Shown here: positions 1 through 7,008 of the stretch, one piece after another
Numbering within the stretch: the first letter of the stretch is position 1
Layout of the letters: each line of letters opens with the position of its first letter
Assembly (NCBI GenBank): GCA_016297415.1
Contig: JAEDGQ010000009.1
Coordinates: forward strand, 1-32,582
Source: Treponema sp.
GTDB taxonomy: Bacteria; Spirochaetota; Spirochaetia; Treponematales; Treponemataceae
Direction: 5' to 3'
DNA length: 32,582 nt
The notes under the pieces: generated by a model
The model's input: the letters and a program-made list of their open reading frames with translations, nothing else
Database searches by the model: none
What the model was told of the DNA's origin: nothing
Program-made: the position numbers and the translations under genes

Positions 1-76
1 GAAGGGTGGTTCCTGAGCCTGTCGAAGGACTCAATGACCGCTACAGTCATTACTTTTTGGACAGCCCCTTTTTTTT
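1..76 (+). repeat. Palindromic repeat family, copy A (right part only)
   Basis: This is the right half of a repeat also found at 1298-1449, 17297-17469 and 32471-32582. It holds one core unit (TTCCTGAGCCTGTCGAAG, within 6-28), the arm CAATGACCGCTACA and the outer arm GGACAGCCCC followed by eight T. Bases 1-45 are identical to 17398-17442. The left half lies outside the window. The outer arm plus T-run would complete a terminator-like stem. No coding capacity is seen. Confidence 0.9.
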
Positions 77-78
77 AC

Positions 79-107
79 TTGAATTCATGGGTCCGTTCCT
101 TTAGAAT
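79..107 (+). promoter_or_regulatory. Promoter for the msmK-like gene
   Basis: A -35 box TTGAAT (79-84) and a -10 box TAGAAT (102-107) are 17 nt apart, just after repeat copy A. The predicted start near 114 gives a leader of about 38 nt with an AGGAGG ribosome site (140-145) before the ATG at 152. A second possible -10, TATAAC, lies at 114-119. This is pattern recognition only. Confidence 0.6.
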
Positions 108-151
108 AATCTCTATAACATAATCCCTTATTAGCCACCAGGAGGAAACTA

Positions 152-1270
152 ATGGCAAAGGTTGAACTTAAAGGCGTTACAAAAATCTACGACGGTAATG
201 TACTTGCAGTAGAAAAGTCTAACGTAACAATTGAAGACCGCGAATTCTGTGTATTCGTAGGTCCATCTGGTTGTGGTAAATCTACAACTCTCCGTATGGT
301 TGCTGGTCTTGAAGACATCACAGCTGGTGAACTTCTTATCGACGGCGAAAAAATGAACGATGTCCCACCAAAGGATCGTAACATCGCCATGGTATTCCAG
401 AACTATGCTCTTTATCCACATATGACAGTATTCGACAACATGGCATTCGGTCTTAAAATCCGTAAGACTGACAAAGCAGAAATTGAACGTCGTGTTCGCG
501 AAGCTTCTCGTATTCTTGACCTTGATAACTATCTCGAACGTAAGCCAAAGGCTCTCTCTGGTGGACAGAGACAGCGTGTTGCTGTAGGTCGTGCTATCGT
601 TCGTTCTCCAAAAGTATTCTTGTTCGACGAACCTCTTTCTAACCTTGATGCTAAACTCCGCGTTCAGATGCGTGCAGAAATTTCTGATCTCCATAACCGT
701 CTTCAGGCTACAATGATCTACGTAACACATGACCAGATTGAAGCTATGACAATGGGTACAAAAATTGTTGTAATGTCTGAAAAACGCATTCAGCAGATTG
801 GTGAACCACTTTACCTTTACAATCACCCGATTAACAAATTCGTTGCAGGCTTCATTGGTACACCTCCAATGAACTTCTTCAAAGTAAAGATTGAAGAAAA
901 AGACGGAAAAGTTGTTGCAAACGAAGGTTCATTCGTTCTTACACCAACAGAAGCTCAGCAGAAACATCTTAAAGCTTATGTTGGAAAAGACGTATGGTTC
1001 GGTGTTCGTCCAGAAGACCTTGAATATCAGAATTCTCCAGCTGCAGAAAACAACATGTCTGTAAAAGTAGTTAACAAAGAACCACTTGGTGCTGAAACAC
1101 ATGTTTTCGTACAGGTTCAGAATGTAAACGTTGTAGCTAAATGTCTTCCACATGTTAACCCGGCTCTTGGTGAAACAGTTAACTTTGTTCCAAAAATGGA
1201 TAAAACAAAGTTCTTCGATTTCGAAACAGAAGTTAACATCTGTGAACCAGAAATCGAAAAGAAATGGTAA
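152..1270 (+). CDS. msmK: Sugar ABC transporter ATP-binding protein (MalK/UgpC/MsmK family)
   Basis: This is the cytoplasmic ATPase of a CUT1-type sugar or glycerol-phosphate importer. The nucleotide-binding domain spans about residues 1-235: Walker A GPSGCGKST (37-45), Q-loop Q83, signature LSGGQ (135-139), Walker B VFLFDE (155-160) and H-loop H193. A C-terminal OB/TOBE-type region follows, with motifs such as FGVRPEDLEY. The 372 residues match the MalK/UgpC length. The start is supported by AGGAGG 6 nt upstream. No permease or binding-protein gene is next to it; the gene stands alone between two inverted copies of a repeat. This suggests a shared ATPase serving several sugar transporters, as MsmK does in streptococci (inference). 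The codon use (cgt, aac, ggt) looks optimised, fitting high expression. The exact sugar cannot be read from the ATPase. Confidence 0.9.
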   Translation: MAKVELKGVTKIYDGNVLAVEKSNVTIEDREFCVFVGPSGCGKSTTLRMVAGLEDITAGELLIDGEKMNDVPPKDRNIAMVFQNYALYPHMTVFDNMAFGLKIRKTDKAEIERRVREASRILDLDNYLERKPKALSGGQRQRVAVGRAIVRSPKVFLFDEPLSNLDAKLRVQMRAEISDLHNRLQATMIYVTHDQIEAMTMGTKIVVMSEKRIQQIGEPLYLYNHPINKFVAGFIGTPPMNFFKVKIEEKDGKVVANEGSFVLTPTEAQQKHLKAYVGKDVWFGVRPEDLEYQNSPAAENNMSVKVVNKEPLGAETHVFVQVQNVNVVAKCLPHVNPALGETVNFVPKMDKTKFFDFETEVNICEPEIEKKW

Positions 1271-1297
1271 TCTGAAGCTTTCAGCTTGATTTAACAT

Positions 1298-1449
1298 AAA
1301 GGGGCTGTCCAATAAGTAATGACTGTAGCGGTCATTGAGCCTGTCGAAATGACCATTGCACTAAATATGGTGGTTTCGACAGGTGGTTCCTGAGCCTGTC
1401 GAAGGGCTCAACCACCGCAAGTTGAACTTTTGGGACAGCCCCTTTTTTT
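1298..1449 (-). repeat. Palindromic repeat family, copy B (complete, inverted)
   Basis: A complete 152 bp copy lying 27 nt after the msmK-like stop. The outer arms AAAGGGGCTGTCC (1298-1310) and GGACAGCCCCTTT are perfect complements, and the right arm runs into seven T, so the whole unit resembles an intrinsic terminator with a structured loop. Inside are two stems, GGTCATT/AATGACC and GGTGGTT/AACCACC. The second contains TTCGACAGG (1375-1383) pairing with CCTGTCGAA (1395-1403). The order of sub-stems is the reverse of copies A, C and D, so this copy is inverted. It has one core unit where copy C has two. The short open frames across it are not believable genes. Confidence 0.9.
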
Positions 1450-1560
1450 CCACCAGGCTATGGAGCAGTGCGAAGCAGCCACCGCAGGGAGCGGAGCGGA
1501 CGAGGAGGCCGAGGGTTACCGAGCTGCGGAACAGCCGTCACACGCTTGCGGGTGGGTGGC
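1450..1560. other. GC-rich non-coding segment between repeat B and rnb
   Basis: This stretch is clearly more GC-rich than the surrounding AT-rich genome and is full of GGAGCGGAGCGG-like and GAGGCCGAGGG-like words. GCCACC near 1480 can pair with GGGTGGC near its end. Short frames run through it, but they have no ribosome site or recognisable product. It could be another dispersed repeat or a decayed insertion; only this one copy is visible here. The rest of the 322 bp gap before rnb is repeat B and a possible promoter. Confidence 0.4.
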
Positions 1561-1573
1561 ATGTTATTATAAA
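1546..1573 (+). promoter_or_regulatory. Possible promoter for the RNase II family gene
   Basis: TTGCGG (1546-1551) and TATAAA (1568-1573) are 16 nt apart. The -35 box would be supplied by the end of the GC-rich segment. A ribosome site, AGGGAAGG, lies about 6 nt before the ATG at 1593. The -35 box is a weak match. Confidence 0.35.
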
Positions 1574-1592
1574 ATCTTAGGGAAGGCGTGTT

Positions 1593-3515
1593 ATGAAAAA
1601 ATCAGCAGTTTTAATTTACAAAAATACATGTGCAATCTCAGGAGAAACAGAAGGAGATAAATTTCTTGTAAACTGGTGTGTTTCAAGAGCAACTCCAACA
1701 GGAAAAAAAGCCGTTTATGGAAGTCAGAAAGTAAGGGAAAAAGATGTAGTGCTTCTGACAGAAAAACCGGCTTCTTCCATCGATGCCTGTCTTGATTTTG
1801 CAGAAAAAACTGATTCACCGGAAATAAAAGCCCAGATTGAAGAAGTGTATGAACTTTTAATCAGCGACGAAAGTACAAGTTCTGCCTTTGTTGATTTTGA
1901 AGAACTGCTGGAACTTATACGAGGTGAAGTAAAAGCTGATGAGGCCTGGGGAATTTATTCTGCCCTGAAAAATGATTTTCTTTTTGAAGAAATGAACGAT
2001 AGTGGTGACGGTGGCTGTGTTCGTGTAAAATTTGCTCCACGGTCCCGGGAAAAAATTCAGGAGCTGAAAGACAAAGCCTACGAAAAAGAACATGCTGAAG
2101 AACTTCGCGGTGCCTTTATTAAAAGACTCCGTCAGGGAAAACTTAACCTTCCGGATGATGCAAAATACATGGTAGAAGTTGAAGCTTTTGCCCTGGGAAA
2201 ATCTGAAAAATGTAAAACCTTAAAAGATGCAATGATTAAGGAAACTGTTGAAAGAGCCCATGATGTGCTTTTAAAAACTGGTATCTGGGACATAACAAGA
2301 AATCCTTATCCTTTAAGATGGGGACTTAGTGCAAAAAGTGCCAGCCAGGCTTTAGGTAAGCCTCCTGAGGAAGACAGAGTTTTAATTCCCGGTGTAAGTT
2401 ATGCAATTGACAGTCCCTGGTCTACAGATCCTGATGACGCTATCGGCTGGGACGGTGAGTTCTTATGGGTTCATATTGCAGATCCTGCCAGCACAGTTCT
2501 GCCTGACAGCAGTATTGATAAATCTGCCAGGGGAAGAGGTGCTACTCTTTATATTCCGGAAGGTGCCAGCCGTATGCTTAGTGAAGACTGCCTGGAAGAT
2601 TACGCACTTGGACTTACTGCAGACGGAATGAGCAGAGCCCTTAGTTTTAAGATAAAACTTGATGAAAATTCAGACATTGAAGATTGTGAAGTTCTCAGAA
2701 CAATAGTAAAAGTTCAGCGCCTTACATACGAAAAGGCAGATGAACTGAAGGATACACCGGAGTTAAAGCCTCTTTTTCAGATTGCCAGAAAAAATGCAGA
2801 GAGAAGAAGTGGTGCCGGAGCTGTTTCCATCAATATGCCTGAAATCCATGTAAATGTAGATCCGGAAACAAAAAAAGTTTCTCTTTCTGAAGTTGTAAGA
2901 TATGAATCTGGAGAAGTTGTAAGGGAAGCTATGATTCTGGCGGGAGAAGGGGCTGCAAAATTTGCCTTTAAGAACAACATTCCGTTCCCTTTTATAAGCC
3001 AGGATGCTCCGAATATTCCTGCAGAACTTCCTGAAGGACTGGCCGGTCAATACAGACTTCGCCGCTGTATGAGAAAAAGAAATGTGGGCGTAACTCCGGG
3101 AGCTCACGCTGCAATGGGGCTTTCAATGTACAGTCAGGTAACATCGCCTCTCCGCCGCTATGGAGATTTAATCGGCCATCAGCAGCTCCGTGCTTTTATA
3201 AAAGGAGAACCTTTAATCGACAAAGATGACATGCTTATGCGTGTTGCTGAAGGTGATGCTGCAGCCAGAGCTGCTAAACAGGCTGAACGAAACAGTAATA
3301 CTCACTGGACTCTTGTTTATCTTCTGCAGAATCCTGACTGGACTGGAACTGCAGTCTGCCTGAACATTGAACCTAAGCAGACAGTTTTTCTTGTAAAGGA
3401 ACTGGGTATTGAAACAGTAATTGAAGGAACTTCCTGCAGCTTAAACGACGAAATAAAAGTAAAACCTTTAAAAATCTCTCTCCCTGACCTGGAAGTTAAA
3501 TTTATACCTGTTTAA
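1593..3515 (+). CDS. RNB-domain 3'-5' exoribonuclease (RNase II family)
   Basis: The protein (640 aa, close to E. coli RNase II at 644) is a hydrolytic 3'-5' exoribonuclease that degrades single-stranded RNA in the cytoplasm. The RNB catalytic core starts near residue 265. Acidic residues D273, D279, D281 and D282 in IDSPWSTDPDDA have the same spacing as the metal-binding D201, D207, D209 and D210 of E. coli RNase II. Further RNB signatures are RGRGATLYIPEG and, towards the C-terminus, TSPLRRYGDLIGHQQLRAF. The N-terminal 250 residues are divergent. The C-terminal 80 residues may form an S1-like fold, but this is not certain. A good AGGGAAGG site supports the start. It could be called RNase II or RNase R; the length favours RNase II. 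Its neighbours do not form an obvious operon with it. Confidence 0.88.
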   Translation: MKKSAVLIYKNTCAISGETEGDKFLVNWCVSRATPTGKKAVYGSQKVREKDVVLLTEKPASSIDACLDFAEKTDSPEIKAQIEEVYELLISDESTSSAFVDFEELLELIRGEVKADEAWGIYSALKNDFLFEEMNDSGDGGCVRVKFAPRSREKIQELKDKAYEKEHAEELRGAFIKRLRQGKLNLPDDAKYMVEVEAFALGKSEKCKTLKDAMIKETVERAHDVLLKTGIWDITRNPYPLRWGLSAKSASQALGKPPEEDRVLIPGVSYAIDSPWSTDPDDAIGWDGEFLWVHIADPASTVLPDSSIDKSARGRGATLYIPEGASRMLSEDCLEDYALGLTADGMSRALSFKIKLDENSDIEDCEVLRTIVKVQRLTYEKADELKDTPELKPLFQIARKNAERRSGAGAVSINMPEIHVNVDPETKKVSLSEVVRYESGEVVREAMILAGEGAAKFAFKNNIPFPFISQDAPNIPAELPEGLAGQYRLRRCMRKRNVGVTPGAHAAMGLSMYSQVTSPLRRYGDLIGHQQLRAFIKGEPLIDKDDMLMRVAEGDAAARAAKQAERNSNTHWTLVYLLQNPDWTGTAVCLNIEPKQTVFLVKELGIETVIEGTSCSLNDEIKVKPLKISLPDLEVKFIPV

Positions 3516-3530
3516 TGACTGTTAACAGCT

Positions 3531-3784
3531 CTCATACTGCTCAGTAAGGCAAACGCATTATAATATATTCCCTGCTAAAAATGGCTTCCAGTCGTGAAAA
3601 CGTCTTGTCGAAACCGCATGCTAGCATGCTACACGCGTTTTGTGCTTGTAACTATATACGTTTGCCGCTCTCGCGGCAGCACAAAACGAGTGTTTTCGCA
3701 AGCCGTTTCACACCTTTGCGCCATTTTTCAATACAAAATCAGTTATAATGCGTTTGCCCTGTACTGCTGCCCTCATACTGCTCA
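3531..3784. repeat. MITE-like palindromic element with flanking direct repeats
   Basis: This fills most of the 315 bp gap between rnb and lysC. Perfect 16 bp terminal inverted repeats GGCAAACGCATTATAA (3548-3563) and TTATAATGCGTTTGCC (3743-3758) bound about 210 bp. The two halves stay complementary further in: AAAATGGC/GCCATTTT, GTGAAA/TTTCAC, and CGTTTTGTGCT/AGCACAAAACG. A 14 bp perfect palindrome GCATGCTAGCATGC (3616-3629) and a hairpin TGCCGC-TCTC-GCGGCA (3663-3678) lie inside. A 13 bp direct repeat CTCATACTGCTCA (3531-3543 and 3772-3784) flanks the element, though not flush with its ends. There is no transposase. The 67-codon frame across it is a by-product of the palindrome. Confidence 0.75.
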
Positions 3785-3793
3785 ATTTTTTGA

Positions 3794-3822
3794 TTGAGGC
3801 TCATAAATAATTTCGCTATAAT
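3794..3822 (+). promoter_or_regulatory. Promoter for lysC, giving a near-leaderless transcript
   Basis: TTGAGG (3794-3799), 17 nt, then a consensus TATAAT (3817-3822). The ATG at 3831 is only 8 nt past the -10 box, so transcription would begin about at the start codon. No ribosome site is present in TTTCCCATT before the ATG. No lysine riboswitch is seen. Confidence 0.6.
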
Positions 3823-3830
3823 TTCCCATT

Positions 3831-5156
3831 ATGATCGTAATGAAATTTGGCGGCTCCAGTGTCGCAAACGCAGAAAGAATTAAGCATGTAGCTTCAATTA
3901 TTCAGGCTTATAAAAACGAACGTCCACTCGTAGTTTTAAGTGCTATGGGTGACACAACAGACCATCTTCTGGAAGCCGCAGATATGGCAGTTAAGGGAAA
4001 GGTTGATATAGAAAAAGTTGAAAAACTTCACCTTGATACAGCCCGTGAACTGGGTGTAGATGTACCTGCAATTCAGGAACTTCTTGGAGAATTAAAGACT
4101 CTCCTTACTGGTATTTCAATGCTTCATGAACTTTCAAGACGCAGCCGTGACTATCTGGTAAGTTTCGGTGAACGCATGTCTGTTCGCATGATGAGTGCAT
4201 ACCTTACAGGCCAGGGAACACCTGCTAAATTCTACGATGCCTGGGATGTTGGTTTTGTTTCAGATTCAAACTTTATGAATGCAGAACTTCTTGATGAAGT
4301 ATGGAAAAACATTCCGGAAAAACTTTCAGCTTACAAATCCGGCAAACAGCAGGAAATTCCTATTGTTACAGGATTTATTGCAAAAGATAAAAACGGGGTA
4401 ATTACAACACTTGGTCGTGGTGGTTCTGACCTTTCAGCAACAATGCTTGGTGCAGCTCTCGGTGCAGACGAAATCCAGACATGGAAAGATGTTGACGGTA
4501 TCCTTACAACAGATCCTCGTGTAGTAAAAGAAGCCCGTCCTGTTCCAGAAGTAACTTACGAAGAAGCTCAGGAACTTGCAATGTTCGGTGCCCAGGTACT
4601 TCATCCCCGTTCCATGATTCCATGCCGCCGTTCAGGAACTCCTGTTCGTGTAAAAAACAGCTATAATATTAAAAGTCCGGGATCAGTAATTCTGGAAAAA
4701 CATACAGGTGCTACACCTCGCGTTACTGCAATTACAAGCGTTAAAAATGTAACACTTATTGATATTCAGTCTAACCGTATGTTCGGAGCTGCAGGCTTCC
4801 TTGCACATATTTTCAATCAGTTCCTCAAATGGAATATTTCAATTGATGTAATTGCAACTTCAGAAGTTTCAGTTTCTCTTACAGTTAATACAAAAGCCGA
4901 TCTTTCAGGTCTTGTTGCAGATTTAAGTCAGGCAGCTGATGTTAAGGTTTCAAAAGAAAAGGCAATTGTAACTGTTATCTGTGATGCATCTCATTCAAGT
5001 TCAATTCTTGCAGATGCCTTTACAGCCCTTACAAATGAAGGAATCAATGTACAGATGATTTCTCAGGGGGCAAGTAAAGTAAACATTTCCATGCTTGTTG
5101 ATGCAGAACAGACAAATAATGTAGTACAGATACTTCATTCAGCTTTATTTAAGTAA
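3831..5156 (+). CDS. lysC: Aspartate kinase (monofunctional)
   Basis: It phosphorylates L-aspartate to aspartyl-4-phosphate, the first step to lysine/DAP, threonine and methionine. The kinase domain (about residues 1-290) begins with KFGGSS (5-10) and contains SFGERMSVRM, TLGRGGSDLSA, WKDVDGILTTDPR and AMFGAQVLHPRSM, all family hallmarks. Two ACT domains follow (about 300-441, from VTAITSVKNVTLI), the usual site of feedback control by amino acids. The 441 aa length suits a single-function enzyme; there is no homoserine dehydrogenase. An in-frame ATG at 3840 would remove three residues; 3831 is kept because MIVMKFGG is a typical aspartokinase beginning and the promoter points to it. dapB lies two genes downstream. 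Confidence 0.95.
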   Translation: MIVMKFGGSSVANAERIKHVASIIQAYKNERPLVVLSAMGDTTDHLLEAADMAVKGKVDIEKVEKLHLDTARELGVDVPAIQELLGELKTLLTGISMLHELSRRSRDYLVSFGERMSVRMMSAYLTGQGTPAKFYDAWDVGFVSDSNFMNAELLDEVWKNIPEKLSAYKSGKQQEIPIVTGFIAKDKNGVITTLGRGGSDLSATMLGAALGADEIQTWKDVDGILTTDPRVVKEARPVPEVTYEEAQELAMFGAQVLHPRSMIPCRRSGTPVRVKNSYNIKSPGSVILEKHTGATPRVTAITSVKNVTLIDIQSNRMFGAAGFLAHIFNQFLKWNISIDVIATSEVSVSLTVNTKADLSGLVADLSQAADVKVSKEKAIVTVICDASHSSSILADAFTALTNEGINVQMISQGASKVNISMLVDAEQTNNVVQILHSALFK

Positions 5157-5162
5157 AAAAAA

Positions 5163-5262
5163 CAGGGCGTCCCCTGCCTTTCGGCAGGTCGCGCTTTCCG
5201 CACTTCCGCTTACGCTCCATTGCTACCGCAACTAAAGGTGCTCCAATCGCTGACGCAACTTA
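5163..5262. other. GC-rich, hairpin-bearing repeat-like segment
   Basis: The 120 bp gap between lysC and the channel gene is mostly a GC-rich block with a perfect hairpin CCTGCC-TTTC-GGCAGG (5173-5188), enclosed by GCG/CGC. Read on the - strand the hairpin is followed by a T-run (complement of 5154-5162), so it looks like a terminator in that direction, although no - strand gene is there. In the + direction there is no T-run. The composition suggests a dispersed repeat, but only one copy is visible here. Confidence 0.4.
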
Positions 5263-5276
5263 AAAAGTAACAGAAG

Positions 5277-6458
5277 ATGAAAATCAGGAAAAGAACCTTA
5301 ACAGGTTTTAAAAGACATTTAATTCAACTCTTAAAAAGTCCGGTATTTTATCTGACACTTGCATTTATAGCACTGATGATAGTGCTTATCGATGTAATTT
5401 ACAGATATGAAGCAGGCGTAACAATGGAATCAATGGAAGATTCTGTATGGAACTTCCTTATAGCCTTTGTTGCAGGATATTACGACATTTGTGTAGTAAC
5501 ACCAATGGGTCGTTTCTGCAGTTTTATCGTTCTTATGGCCGGCATTCTTTTATTCAGTACAATTACAGGTAAAATTGCTTCTGTATTTATGGATATGCAG
5601 ATGAAAAAGGACAAGGGGTTAAAAAAGATGAAAAACATGACAAATCATTTCCTTCTTTGCGGATACCGTGACGGTTTTGAAAAAATCCTGGACAGTGTAT
5701 TAAAATCAAATCCTGACATTTCCCCTGACCAGATTGTTCTTATTAACGAAGCTGATGACCAGCTTATTGGACAGTTAAGAAGTCAGTCAAAATTCAAAAA
5801 CCTTCAGTTTGTAAGCGGTGATTTTTCTGACGAAGAAACTCTTAACCGAGCCCTTATAAAAGATGCAGAAAGAGTACTTATTATTTCTGACCATTCAAAA
5901 AAATACAGTCAGATGGAAATGGACAGCCGTACAGTTCTTGCAGTCCTTACAATGAAAAACATAAATCCAAAACTTTATATTGCTGCTGAACTTTATGATT
6001 CAAAATTCCAGAACCATCTTGAAATGGCTCACTGTGACGAAATTATTCTTACAAGTGATTATGAATACAGCCTTCTTGCTACAGCTTCCAGTGGTATGGG
6101 TTATTCAAATGTAATCCGTGAACTTATTGCAGATGATGCAGAAAGCGGAATCCTTATCGAAGATATTTCTCCTGATTTTATAGGAAAACCCTACGGAGAA
6201 TATAAAGCTTCAGTTTCTCCTGCTTCGGTTCTTATTGGTCTTCTACAGAATACAGGAAATTTTTATCTTCGCCGTCAGGATGCTCTCAGGGAAGCCCAGA
6301 AAAACCCGGATGTTAAGCAGATTGTAGGAAACCTTAAGAAAATTAAAACATTAAAAAGTAACGATCCCATTCTTGCACCGGATGATAGTTTTGTAATTCA
6401 GCCAAATACAAAAGCTATTTTTGTTAAAGGTAAAAAAGTAAACAAGGAGGAAAAATAA
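5277..6458 (+). CDS. Two-transmembrane ion channel with RCK/TrkA-N domain, atypical selectivity filter
   Basis: The layout is that of a prokaryotic RCK-gated potassium channel: TM1 at about residues 19-43, a re-entrant pore segment about 55-75, TM2 at about 79-103, then a cytoplasmic TrkA-N/RCK domain from about residue 121. The RCK Rossmann motif reads NHFLLCGYRDGF, with an acidic end of the second strand in IVLINEAD. A second regulatory lobe fills about 260-393. The pore segment AGYYDICVVTPMGR aligns with the canonical T-V-G-Y-G-D filter but reads V-A-G67-Y68-Y69-D70, so the second filter glycine is replaced by tyrosine. The ribosome site is poor, so it may be expressed from the lysC transcript. 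A cyclic-nucleotide-binding protein follows with no gap. Ion selectivity is uncertain. Confidence 0.75.
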   Translation: MKIRKRTLTGFKRHLIQLLKSPVFYLTLAFIALMIVLIDVIYRYEAGVTMESMEDSVWNFLIAFVAGYYDICVVTPMGRFCSFIVLMAGILLFSTITGKIASVFMDMQMKKDKGLKKMKNMTNHFLLCGYRDGFEKILDSVLKSNPDISPDQIVLINEADDQLIGQLRSQSKFKNLQFVSGDFSDEETLNRALIKDAERVLIISDHSKKYSQMEMDSRTVLAVLTMKNINPKLYIAAELYDSKFQNHLEMAHCDEIILTSDYEYSLLATASSGMGYSNVIRELIADDAESGILIEDISPDFIGKPYGEYKASVSPASVLIGLLQNTGNFYLRRQDALREAQKNPDVKQIVGNLKKIKTLKSNDPILAPDDSFVIQPNTKAIFVKGKKVNKEEK

Positions 6459-6989
6459 ATGGGGGCACAGAATAGAAAAGAACCTTCATTTGAAGATTGT
6501 CTTCCAAAACTTTTAAATCTTCAGCTTTTTTCAGAATTTAAATCAGATAATGAAAAAGATGTAAAAATCTTAAAAGATGTTTTTGATCAGCTTTCAGTAA
6601 AATATGTAAACGCCGGAGATACAATCATAAAAGAAGGCGATATGGGAGAAGATTTCTTTATCCTTATGAAGGGTAGCGTAAAGGTTCTTCGTGACACAAT
6701 GGCAGGGGACAGAATTGCCCTGGCAGATCTTAGGGACGAAATGGGTATTTTCTTTGGTGAAGCAGCCTTAATCGGAGCAGATAAACGTTCGGCAACAGTA
6801 ATAGCAACAACAGACTGTCGTCTTTGTGTAATCAGCGGTAAAAAATTCAAGGAAATCTGTGATAAAGAACCAGTTCTTGGATACAGGGTAATGCTTTGTC
6901 TTGCTAACCGCATGCGTGCCACATTAAATAAAACAAATAATGATATGACAACTCTTTACGAAGCATTATTTGATGAAATCGTAAATTAG
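6459..6989 (+). CDS. Stand-alone cyclic-nucleotide-binding domain protein
   Basis: The 176 aa protein is essentially one cNMP-binding beta-barrel domain (about residues 35-160). Its phosphate-binding cassette FFGEAALIGADKRSATV has the expected G100-E101 and R110-S111, so cAMP or cGMP binding is plausible. There is no helix-turn-helix after the domain, so it is not a Crp/Fnr transcription factor, and no kinase or membrane domain. The ATG directly follows the TAA of the channel gene, and its AGGAGG (6445-6450) lies inside that gene, which implies translational coupling. The likely role, by inference, is a separate ligand-sensing subunit for the adjacent channel. Confidence 0.8.
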   Translation: MGAQNRKEPSFEDCLPKLLNLQLFSEFKSDNEKDVKILKDVFDQLSVKYVNAGDTIIKEGDMGEDFFILMKGSVKVLRDTMAGDRIALADLRDEMGIFFGEAALIGADKRSATVIATTDCRLCVISGKKFKEICDKEPVLGYRVMLCLANRMRATLNKTNNDMTTLYEALFDEIVN

Positions 6990-7008
6990 CATAATCAGGA
7001 GAAAATAA

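Noticed and set aside
149..826. Long - strand open frame opposite the msmK-like gene
   Set aside because: It is antisense to a confident ABC ATPase; the product is Cys/Phe/His-rich with no domain, as expected from reading a coding strand backwards.
1383..1660. Two overlapping + frames across repeat B and the GC-rich segment
   Set aside because: They run through palindromic repeats, have no ribosome site, give low-complexity products and overlap the start of rnb.
3594..3797. 67-codon + frame between rnb and lysC
   Set aside because: It lies inside the MITE-like palindrome and has no ribosome site or recognisable product.
3785..3831. Lysine riboswitch before lysC
   Set aside because: There is almost no leader between the -10 box and the ATG, so no room for an aptamer.
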